A program made the position numbers and the translations under genes. Of a DNA stretch of 17,390 bases, positions 1 to 5,873 are shown piece after piece (within the stretch, counting starts at the first letter, position 1; each line of letters starts with the position of its first letter). The stretch is from Halanaerobium sp. (lineage in GTDB: Bacteria; Bacillota; Halanaerobiia; Halanaerobiales; Halanaerobiaceae), in contig QBLP01000016.1 in the NCBI GenBank assembly GCA_003070825.1, forward strand, positions 1-17,390, given 5' to 3'. The notes under the pieces were generated by a model. That model did no database searches and had not been told where the DNA came from. It saw only the letters and a program-made list of their open reading frames with translations.

Positions 1-64
1 ATTTAGCTGGAATATTTAATTTGTTAAAACTATTTATTTTATTGTTGTTTTGTGGTAAACTCAT
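1..64 (-). CDS. 5' end of a truncated reading frame, possibly an IS transposase
   Basis: An ATG at 64-62 on the minus strand is preceded by AAGGAG (78-73) at good spacing, and the frame stays open to the window edge for 21 codons. The peptide starts MSLPQNNNKINSF and is polar and Asn/Lys-rich, which says little about function. A transposase is suggested only by context: an inverted repeat covers its ribosome binding site, and the neighbouring gene looks interrupted on this side. The frame could equally be an ordinary gene cut by the window edge. No domain is visible in this fragment. Confidence 0.45.
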   Translation of the reverse strand, partial: MSLPQNNNKINSFNKLNIPAK

Positions 65-67
65 ATC

Positions 68-140
68 AGAATCTCCTTTTTGGTTTTGGTATGGTTTTTT
101 GTCCTAAAAACATTTTACCATAAAACCAGGAGGAGATTCT
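68..140 (-). promoter_or_regulatory. long imperfect hairpin covering the ribosome binding site of the minus-strand frame
   Basis: AGAATCTCCT (68-77) is matched exactly by its reverse complement AGGAGATTCT (131-140). Further in, GGTTTT/AAAACC and ATGG/CCAT extend the stem, with a small internal loop and a 3-nt bulge. Read on the minus strand, the 3' arm contains the AAGGAG ribosome binding site of the frame starting at 64. Transcripts entering from outside would therefore fold the site away. Insertion sequences are known to use such structures to limit transposase translation from read-through RNA; applying that here is inference. Confidence 0.5.
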
Positions 141-196
141 ATTTTTTTATTCAAAAAAATTTGAACTAGATTTACTGTTTAAAGACTATCATAACT

Positions 197-224
197 GAAT
201 TCGGTATTTTTACTTGCCGAATTC
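197..224. repeat. 8-bp inverted repeat GAATTCGG/CCGAATTC
   Basis: GAATTCGG (197-204) and CCGAATTC (217-224) form a perfect 8-bp inverted repeat around a 12-nt spacer. No T-run follows on either strand, so it is not a standard terminator. It ends exactly where the recognisable signal-peptide coding sequence of the next gene begins (225), so it could be part of an element terminus. Confidence 0.5.
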
Positions 225-245
225 AAGATAATTATTTTAGGTCTT

Positions 246-1502
246 GTGGCGCTGATGATTTTTACAATCTCCTCTGCTGCAGCAGCTAAAACTGCTAAAA
301 GTATTTCTCTGGGAGATAACTTTTCAGCACTTGAGGGTGTTGACAGCTTTAATGCTAATCCTGCCGGTTTGATTGAAAGGGATAGTAACTGGGCATTTGT
401 TAGTGATTCTTACGGTGGAGCCTGGGGTAATTTTATTGCCTCATCCGGTGATGATATTGATCTAAATGATGCTTTTGAAATTATAGAAGAAGAAAATCTT
501 GCTTCAGGAATGGACACTGCCTTTGGTGGTAGTATGTATTACAGCTCTTTTGGTGCGGGCTTAAATGCTAATATTCAGGGGCTTGCTTACAGTGATTTTG
601 AAACATTCGATTTCGTTTTAAATCAGGATGCAATTGATGTTAATGACGATATTGATGTATTAGAGATGGAGATTAATAGTATTGGTGGTAAAGGTGCTGC
701 TTATGCTGATGCTTCATTAAGTTACGGAATTTCCTTAAGTGAGGAAAGGCTTGCTTCCCTAAATGAAAACCGAGATGCTGAAATTAATGACATTAATTTT
801 GGAGTAACCGGTCATTATCTTCAGGGAGCCATTTTTGAACTGCAGACTACAATAACTGAATTCAAAGCTGAAACTCTGGACAACGAACTATATTACAGTA
901 TGAGTTCAGAAACTGAGGAAATATTTGCCCGCCATTCTGAAGAAGCAGCAGCTTCCGGTTATGCTTTTGATTTAGGAATGAATATGCGTGTTAATGATAA
1001 ATATCAGTTGGCCTTTAGTGTTATGAATATCGGTGAAATGAAAGATGATAATGTAGTTGATAATGGAGTTTATGTAAAACTTGAAAATGAAAGCAGCGAA
1101 AATCCGGGCTTATATAAGGATTTGAATACTGATCAGGAAATTTCTGATCGTGAAACTGACGAAACATTGACCTACACTCTGCCCCGCACAGTTCGCCTGG
1201 GTGGAAGTATGGACTACAGTGAAGATATTACTCTTTATGGGGATTATGCTAATGTAAGTTATGATGGTCTTGATGATAGTGAACATAAATTTGGAATGGG
1301 TGCAGAGGCAAGATGGATGAAGATTCTTCCTCTAAGAATGGGATTAAACTATTCCAGTCTGCGCCGGGACATTGAAATACCAGTTGGTCTTGGAATTCAT
1401 TTCAGCAGCTATAAGCTTGATCTTGGTTTTAATGACCTGGGAGCACTCTGGAATGCAAATAAAGGGGTTAGCTTTGCTATTTCATCTCGTTTAGAATTTT
1501 AA
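246..1502 (+). CDS. outer-membrane beta-barrel-like (porin-like) protein with a damaged N-terminus
   Basis: The product, 418 residues from the GTG at 246, looks like an exported barrel protein. It has an Ala-rich signal-cleavage region (SSAAAAK, residues 9-15), an NPAGL motif at 38-42 as seen in PorV/TraF/FadL-like barrels, many alternating aromatic/polar strands, and a C-terminal strand ending SSRLEF with terminal Phe, the usual recognition mark for outer-membrane assembly. No exact family is assigned.

The start is doubtful. The in-frame codons before GTG 246, from 225, read KIIILGLVALM, a good signal-peptide core, but no ATG/GTG/TTG precedes them before the stop at 192-194 and only a weak AGGT lies before 246. 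The true start was probably removed by an insertion ending near 224, so expression or export may be impaired. A terminator follows at 1527-1563. Confidence 0.68.
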   Translation: MALMIFTISSAAAAKTAKSISLGDNFSALEGVDSFNANPAGLIERDSNWAFVSDSYGGAWGNFIASSGDDIDLNDAFEIIEEENLASGMDTAFGGSMYYSSFGAGLNANIQGLAYSDFETFDFVLNQDAIDVNDDIDVLEMEINSIGGKGAAYADASLSYGISLSEERLASLNENRDAEINDINFGVTGHYLQGAIFELQTTITEFKAETLDNELYYSMSSETEEIFARHSEEAAASGYAFDLGMNMRVNDKYQLAFSVMNIGEMKDDNVVDNGVYVKLENESSENPGLYKDLNTDQEISDRETDETLTYTLPRTVRLGGSMDYSEDITLYGDYANVSYDGLDDSEHKFGMGAEARWMKILPLRMGLNYSSLRRDIEIPVGLGIHFSSYKLDLGFNDLGALWNANKGVSFAISSRLEF

Positions 1503-1526
1503 CAAAAAGTCAATATAAGATTAAAG

Positions 1527-1563
1527 CTCTCAGGAACTAAGATTTATTTTCTGAGAGTTTTTT
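1527..1563 (+). terminator. Rho-independent terminator of the porin-like gene
   Basis: CTCTCAG (1527-1533) pairs with CTGAGAG (1551-1557), followed by six T residues. It lies 24 bases after the stop codon and separates this gene from otsA. The remaining sequence to 1696 is AT-rich, with a -10-like TAATAT at 1653-1658 but no good -35. Confidence 0.8.
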
Positions 1564-1696
1564 ATGTTTAAATTGCTACTTATCACCAGCTAATAATTGG
1601 CTGTTAAGTTGTTAAATAATTACTTTAATTACCTTCATTTTGTGTTATTTTGTAATATAGGAGAAGTGAGAATTTGTAAAATAGGAGGTAATAATT

Positions 1697-3115
1697 ATGG
1701 AAGCAGAATTTGATCAGAATCGTCTTGTTCTTGTTTCCAATGGAGAACCATATAAACATGTATTTGAAGATGGTAATTTAAAACTGGAAAAAATGGCTGG
1801 AGGCCTAACCACCGGACTTGATCCGATGATGCAGGAAGATGATGGGCTCTGGATTGCCTGGGGCCGAGGTGAGGCTGATTTTGAAGCAGTTGATCAAAAT
1901 AATAAGCTTCGAGTTCCTGATCAGAACGGCTATACTTTAAAAAGAATTGAGCTAAGTGAAGAAGAGAAAAGTGGGTTTTATTATGGGTTTTCAAATGAGA
2001 TCATGTGGCCGATCAGCCACACCTTTATTTCCAAAGCAAATTATAAAAAAGACTACTGGCAGAGTTATCAGCAGGTTAATCAGAAATATGCAGAAAGTGT
2101 CCTGGAAGAGCTGGAGGATGATGATCTGGTCTGGATACACGATTATCATCTGACCCTGGTGCCGGGAATTCTAAAAGAAGAAAAGCCCGAACTTAAAACT
2201 TCACTTTTCTGGCATATACCCTGGCCTGCCTGGGAGGCTTTTAGAACAATTCCCTGGCGCAGAGAAATTCTGGAAGGAATGCTGGCAGCCGATTTCTTGG
2301 GCTTCCATACAGATCTCTTTGTCTATAACTTTTTAAACTGTGCAGAAAAAATTGGGGCAGAAGTTGATTTTTCTGAAAGAGAAGTTTATTACCAGGGTAC
2401 AAAAACAAAGGTTGAAAGTGTGCCGCTGGGAATTGATTATCAAAAATTTGACCAGCTTTCCCATGATGAAGACTATCTTGCCAGAGCTAAAGAAGTCAAA
2501 GATCATTATGAAACCGAAAAATTGATCTTTGCAGTTGATAGGCTTGATTATACAAAAGGAATTGAAGAAAGACTGGAAGGAATTGATCGCTTTTTTGAAA
2601 AATATCCTGAATATCAGGGCAGGGTTAGCTTTGTTCAGCGGGTGGCTCCGAGCCGGACCGGGATTGAAGAATATCAGAAAATGAAAGAAAGAATTGAGAA
2701 AAAAGTTGCAGAAATTAATGGTAAGTATCAAAAGGATCAGTGGCAGCCTGTTAAGTACTTTTATGGATCTGTGCCGCAAAATGAGCTGCTGCCCTATTAT
2801 AAAGCTGCAGATCTCGGTCTAATTACAGCTGCAATTGATGGGATGAACCTGGTAGCCAAAGAATATTTAGCAGTTCAGGATTCTGGAGTCTTATTGCTTT
2901 CAGAATTTGCAGGGGCAGCAGAATATTTAGATAGTGCTCTTAAAGTAAATCCCTACAATACAGAAGAGCTTGCAGATAGAATATATGAGGGGCTTGAGAT
3001 GCCCGAATCAGAGAAGAAAGAAAGACTTAAGCGGGCTCGGGCTGACTTAAAGGAATATGATATTAACTGGTGGCGTAATTACTTCTTAGAAAAGTGGCTT
3101 GATAGTTATGAATAA
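1697..3115 (+). CDS. otsA: trehalose-6-phosphate synthase (GT20 family)
   Basis: Predicted to transfer glucose from a nucleotide sugar to glucose-6-phosphate in the cytoplasm. Its 472 residues match the family length. Visible GT20 motifs are GGLTTGLDP (35-43), YYGFSN..WP (96-105), WIHDYHL with D149 (146-152), FWHIPWP (171-177), VPLGID (242-247), DRLDYTKG with R282 and K287 (281-288), APSR with R320 (317-320), and DGMNLVAKEY (381-390).

One site is odd. The N-terminal motif reads SNGEPY, whereas relatives normally have SNR; that Arg helps hold the glucose-6-phosphate phosphate in E. coli OtsA. AGGAGG at 1683-1688 is 8 bases before the ATG. The stop overlaps the start of otsB, indicating co-translation. 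Glucosylglycerol-phosphate synthase is a related alternative, but the otsB-like partner favours trehalose. Confidence 0.9.
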   Translation: MEAEFDQNRLVLVSNGEPYKHVFEDGNLKLEKMAGGLTTGLDPMMQEDDGLWIAWGRGEADFEAVDQNNKLRVPDQNGYTLKRIELSEEEKSGFYYGFSNEIMWPISHTFISKANYKKDYWQSYQQVNQKYAESVLEELEDDDLVWIHDYHLTLVPGILKEEKPELKTSLFWHIPWPAWEAFRTIPWRREILEGMLAADFLGFHTDLFVYNFLNCAEKIGAEVDFSEREVYYQGTKTKVESVPLGIDYQKFDQLSHDEDYLARAKEVKDHYETEKLIFAVDRLDYTKGIEERLEGIDRFFEKYPEYQGRVSFVQRVAPSRTGIEEYQKMKERIEKKVAEINGKYQKDQWQPVKYFYGSVPQNELLPYYKAADLGLITAAIDGMNLVAKEYLAVQDSGVLLLSEFAGAAEYLDSALKVNPYNTEELADRIYEGLEMPESEKKERLKRARADLKEYDINWWRNYFLEKWLDSYE

Positions 3116-3902
3116 AAAATATTTGCTCGATGCTCATAATCTAGAGACAGTTAAAAAAAGAATTGAAGCAGCTGAAAACCTGCTGATATTTCTTGATTAT
3201 GACGGAACACTGGCTCCTTTTAATCCAGAGCAACTTTCTGCTTATGCGCTTCCGCAGATAGAAAAATCCCTGAATATAATTAAGCGGAAGAACAAATATT
3301 ATTTAAATCTGGTTTCAGGCAGAAAACTTAGTCAATTAAAAAATATGCTTCATTTAGAAGATATCAATTATGCCGGCAGCCACGGTCTGGAAATTGAATT
3401 AAGTTTTGAAGCTGAAGTAGTTTATCCCTATCAAACAAAAAATATTGACATTTTAAGCCAAAAAAATTACGACCAGGTAAAGAGAGACTATCAAAAATCA
3501 GATGATGTTAAAGTTGAAGATAAAGGTTTTGGCCTGGCTCTTCACTTTAACTCATTAGAAAAGCAAAAAGAGCATGAGAAAAAACTGGATCCACTGTTTG
3601 CTGGATCAGCCTATCAGCTTCTTTCGGGCAGAGAGGTTATTGAAATCAGGCCGAAGGGCTGGGATAAAGGAAAAGCTGTTGACTATATGACTCAAAGGAT
3701 TAAAGAAAATTTTGAACTGGATAGTGCTTTAAGAATTTATATTGGTGATGATAGAACCGATGAAGATGCATTTGAAGTCTTAGATGATGGGATTACTGTT
3801 TATGTAAAGAATGATTCAAATTTAAATACAAAAGCTGAATATTATTTAGAAAATCCAGAAGATACAGCTAAATTATTAAATAACCTGGCAGGAGAGCTTT
3901 AA
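3108..3902 (+). CDS. otsB: trehalose-6-phosphate phosphatase (HAD superfamily)
   Basis: Predicted to remove phosphate from trehalose-6-phosphate, completing the pathway begun by otsA. HAD motifs are clear: FLDYDGTLAPF with nucleophile D30 and acid/base D32, VSGR at 69-72, GSHGLEIE at 90-97, IRPKGWDKGKAV at 180-191, and GDDRTDEDAF at 213-222. The protein has 264 residues, normal for OtsB.

I chose ATG 3108, which overlaps the otsA stop by 8 bases. An upstream in-frame TTG (3099) would add only three residues. The gene ends inside a terminator stem-loop, so otsAB is a two-gene unit. A Cof-type or glucosylglycerol-phosphate phosphatase role is less likely given the trehalose-type cap motifs. Confidence 0.9.
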   Translation: MNKKYLLDAHNLETVKKRIEAAENLLIFLDYDGTLAPFNPEQLSAYALPQIEKSLNIIKRKNKYYLNLVSGRKLSQLKNMLHLEDINYAGSHGLEIELSFEAEVVYPYQTKNIDILSQKNYDQVKRDYQKSDDVKVEDKGFGLALHFNSLEKQKEHEKKLDPLFAGSAYQLLSGREVIEIRPKGWDKGKAVDYMTQRIKENFELDSALRIYIGDDRTDEDAFEVLDDGITVYVKNDSNLNTKAEYYLENPEDTAKLLNNLAGEL

Positions 3903-3921
3903 TCTCCTGCCTTTGTTTTTT
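3887..3921 (+). terminator. Rho-independent terminator of otsAB overlapping the otsB 3' end
   Basis: GGCAGGAGA (3887-3895) and TCTCCTGCC (3903-3911) form a perfect 9-bp stem. The 7-nt loop contains the otsB stop codon, and TTTGTTTTTT follows. On the minus strand no comparable T-run follows, so its use by the convergent hisJ transcript is doubtful. Confidence 0.88.
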
Positions 3922-3960
3922 GCCTGGTTTTTAAATTATAGATGTCTTGTATAATTGGAG

Positions 3961-4764
3961 CTAAATTTTATGAAATTCTGCTTTCATTTTTGAAAAGGTT
4001 GTCAGTTCTGTAAAACCAATTTCTTTTAGTTTGGAGATAGTATAATTAAATTTATTGGCTATAGTCTCAGTATTGTGGCTGTCTGAGCCAATTGTTAAAA
4101 TTTTACCACCCAGCTGGTAATAAAGTTTTAAAATTTCAAAATCGGGCAGGGGATTCTGTCCATCAATTCTGTAGCCGGAGGTGTTAACCTCTAATCCTTT
4201 ATCTTTAGCAATGACTGTTTTTAAAATTTCTCTAATCAATTCAGCTGCCTGCTCATCTTCCATCAATCCCGGCTGCTGCTCAAAATCACCATAGCGGCGA
4301 ATAATATCCAGATGACCAATTACACTGTAATGATCATAATCTTTTACAACATTGAGAACAGCTTTCAGGTATTGGAGATAGGCTTCCCATTGGCCGTAAT
4401 TTTCAAAAAAATCTCCATTATATAGATCCGCCTTTTCAGCAGTATGAAAAGAGCCAATAACAAAATCAAAATCATCAGCCAGATACTGCTCACATTCTTC
4501 AAAGATATGTTCCTGGAGTCCCATTTCGATTCCTTTTTTGATTTTAAGTTGACCTCTGTATTTCTGCTGCATTTTTTCGATTTCAGCTAAATACTCTTTT
4601 TTATCAATTAAAAATTCAATTGTATCATCTTTATAATCTATATCATGATGGTCAGTAATTGCTATTTCGTCTAATCCCTTATTAACTGCAGCCTGACAGA
4701 GCTCGTCCATGGTCATATCAGAGTCGGCAGAAAAATGTGAGTGCAGATGATAGTCAAATAACAT
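3961..4764 (-). CDS. hisJ: histidinol-phosphatase, PHP family
   Basis: Predicted to hydrolyse L-histidinol phosphate to histidinol, the eighth step of histidine synthesis. The PHP-family metal ligands are visible: HLHSHFS (6-12), ITDHHD (36-41), KGIEMG with E80 (77-82), IGSFH with H107 (103-107), GHLDIIRRYG (150-159), EVNTSGYR (192-199) and GSDSH (226-230). Length 267 fits HisJ.

The ribosome binding site AAGGAGA (4777-4771) precedes ATG 4764. The his operon downstream contains no phosphatase, and its HisB is the short monofunctional dehydratase, so this gene fills the gap even though it is about 3 kb away and on the opposite strand. Other PHP phosphoesterases are possible, but the combined motifs and context make HisJ likely. 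Confidence 0.88.
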   Translation of the reverse strand: MLFDYHLHSHFSADSDMTMDELCQAAVNKGLDEIAITDHHDIDYKDDTIEFLIDKKEYLAEIEKMQQKYRGQLKIKKGIEMGLQEHIFEECEQYLADDFDFVIGSFHTAEKADLYNGDFFENYGQWEAYLQYLKAVLNVVKDYDHYSVIGHLDIIRRYGDFEQQPGLMEDEQAAELIREILKTVIAKDKGLEVNTSGYRIDGQNPLPDFEILKLYYQLGGKILTIGSDSHNTETIANKFNYTISKLKEIGFTELTTFSKMKAEFHKI

Positions 4765-4813
4765 AAAATCTCTCCTTATTTTCTATTTTGGTCGCTAAAT
4801 ACTACTTATTCTT

Positions 4814-4842
4814 ATCATAGCATAATAAGCTGTTAAGTTAAA
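4814..4842 (-). promoter_or_regulatory. candidate hisJ promoter
   Basis: On the minus strand TTTAAC (4842-4837) lies 17 bases from TATGAT (4819-4814). The -10 is 5/6 but the -35 only 3/6. It would give a leader of about 45 bases before hisJ. Confidence 0.35.
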
Positions 4843-4971
4843 TATTATTTCTACTGTCCTATCTCCTCAGATAGATAGCTGGAATTTGTAGAAAAGATTT
4901 ATTAATATTTCTCAAGGATAAGATGATTTTTAATTAGATAAATTAGTAAATAATAAAACCTAAACAAATAC

Positions 4972-5000
4972 TTGACAAACTTACTTAAGTTTATTATCAT
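4972..5000 (+). promoter_or_regulatory. nitroreductase promoter (sigma-A type)
   Basis: A perfect TTGACA (4972-4977) is spaced 17 bases from TATCAT (4995-5000). It predicts a leader of about 50 bases before the ATG at 5058. Confidence 0.78.
4977..4992 (+). promoter_or_regulatory. candidate operator dyad between -35 and -10
   Basis: AAACTTA (4977-4983) and TAAGTTT (4986-4992) are exact inverted repeats separated by 2 bases, occupying the spacer of the nitroreductase promoter. A dimeric repressor bound here would block RNA polymerase. No regulator gene is adjacent. Confidence 0.45.
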
Positions 5001-5057
5001 ATCTTAACAGTGGATAATATTTATAATTAGTAAATAACTAACATGAGGTGATAGTAA

Positions 5058-5636
5058 ATGAGTGAATTATTTGAAGTTGTAAAAAACAGAAGAAGTATTA
5101 GAAATTATAAAAGTGAGATACCAGCAAAAGAAAAAATTGAAAAAGTAATTGAGGGGGCAAATTGTGCCCCTTCTGATGGAAATAGTCAACCCTGGCAGTT
5201 TTATGTTGCAAGAGGAGAGATAGTAGATGGAATCTGTAATGAGTTTTATAATCATGCAAAAGAACATATTCCCAATGCTTCCTATATTCCGGAAGAAAAA
5301 AAGCAGCCAATGCTTGAATATGCAAAGGATTTTGGTGGAGCTCCAGTTCATATAATTATAAGTTATGAGACAGAAGATGATCCAATTAAAGATGAGGAAG
5401 CATTAATGGGGGCTTCTGCTGCAGTTCAAAACTTAATGTTAACTGCTGCTGATCAGGGGCTCGGAACTGTCTGGATAGCAGGTCATGTTGCTCACAGTGA
5501 AAGAGTAAAGGGACTGCTTAACCTATCTGAATCAGAAAAAATTGCTGGAATTATACCGATTGGAATTCCAGATATGGACCCTCCTTTAAAAGAACGCCAA
5601 AATCCAAAAGATAAAACAGAGTGGCTTGGATTTTAA
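5058..5636 (+). CDS. nitroreductase-family FMN oxidoreductase
   Basis: A 192-residue NAD(P)H-dependent flavoprotein of the nitroreductase fold, usually a cytoplasmic FMN-binding dimer. Motifs are RRSIRNY (11-17, FMN phosphate contact), PSDGNSQPWQF (38-48), the helix around AAVQNLMLTA (121-130), GLGTVWI (134-140) and IIPIGIPD near the C-terminus.

The physiological substrate cannot be read from the sequence; members reduce nitroaromatics, quinones, flavins or dehalogenate. GAGGTGA (5045-5051) precedes ATG 5058. It appears monocistronic, with its own strong promoter and a terminator at 5747-5783. The dyad elements around the promoter suggest regulated expression. Confidence 0.87.
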   Translation: MSELFEVVKNRRSIRNYKSEIPAKEKIEKVIEGANCAPSDGNSQPWQFYVARGEIVDGICNEFYNHAKEHIPNASYIPEEKKQPMLEYAKDFGGAPVHIIISYETEDDPIKDEEALMGASAAVQNLMLTAADQGLGTVWIAGHVAHSERVKGLLNLSESEKIAGIIPIGIPDMDPPLKERQNPKDKTEWLGF

Positions 5637-5638
5637 TT

Positions 5639-5690
5639 GACATCCTCCCCACTCATTAACATGAGCGAGGCTTTCTCGGCTAAAGTAGGG
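5639..5690. mobile_element. possible IS200/IS605-type right-end remnant
   Basis: Starting two bases after the nitroreductase stop is GACATCCTCCCC, followed by a small hairpin (CTCAT 5652-5656, ATGAG 5661-5665) and GGCTTTCTCGG. This arrangement resembles the 3' ends of tnpB-carrying IS605-family elements, where the guide RNA ends. No tnpA or tnpB coding sequence is present, so it would be a remnant or a small non-autonomous element. The resemblance is from memory of typical ends and is unverified. Confidence 0.4.
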
Positions 5691-5746
5691 TGATTAATTT
5701 TCTAAAATAAAAAAATAAATATAGAACACTTATTTTAATATGCAGG

Positions 5747-5783
5747 AGACCCAGAATACCTTTCTAAGGACTGGGTCTTTTTT
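5747..5783 (+). terminator. Rho-independent terminator after the nitroreductase gene
   Basis: AGACCCAG (5747-5754) pairs with CTGGGTCT (5771-5778). An inner CCTT/AAGG pairing (5759-5762, 5766-5769) adds to it, and a run of T follows to 5783. Confidence 0.85.
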
Positions 5784-5808
5784 GTTTATTATTAATTGCA
5801 AGAATAAT

Positions 5809-5837
5809 TTGTAATCATCTTTCGAATTAAATATAAT
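5809..5837 (+). promoter_or_regulatory. aldo/keto reductase promoter
   Basis: TTGTAA (5809-5814) is 17 bases from a perfect TATAAT (5832-5837). It lies just after the upstream terminator and about 36 bases before the ATG at 5874. Confidence 0.7.
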
Positions 5838-5873
5838 AATAGTAGAGGTTAAACAATCCGGGAGGGATAAATA

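Larger units (their letters stand above)
1..224 (-). mobile_element. possible end of an insertion sequence
   Basis: The segment holds a minus-strand frame leaving the window, a hairpin over its ribosome binding site, and an inverted repeat ending at 224. From 225 onward the sequence reads as the hydrophobic core of a signal peptide with no initiation codon ahead of it, as if something were inserted at the original start. The outer boundary at about 224 is inferred. The other end and any target-site duplication lie outside the window. Confidence 0.35.
4941..5041 (+). repeat. 13-bp direct repeat flanking the nitroreductase promoter
   Basis: AATTAGTAAATAA occurs at 4941-4953 and again at 5025-5037, one copy on each side of the promoter. 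The downstream copy is part of a further dyad, TTAGT (5027-5031)/ACTAA (5037-5041), ending just before the ribosome binding site. The sequence is AT-rich, so some chance matching is expected. Confidence 0.4.

Noticed and set aside
1695..1994. 99-codon minus-strand frame opposite otsA
   Set aside because: It lies wholly opposite a well-supported gene, has no recognisable domain, and similar antisense frames occur opposite other genes here.
3099..3107. TTG start of otsB three codons upstream
   Set aside because: ATG 3108 gives a normal OtsB N-terminus and the usual stop/start overlap with otsA.
1697..3115. Glucosylglycerol-phosphate synthase instead of OtsA
   Set aside because: GGLTTGLDP and the adjacent OtsB-type phosphatase fit trehalose synthesis better, though the families are related.
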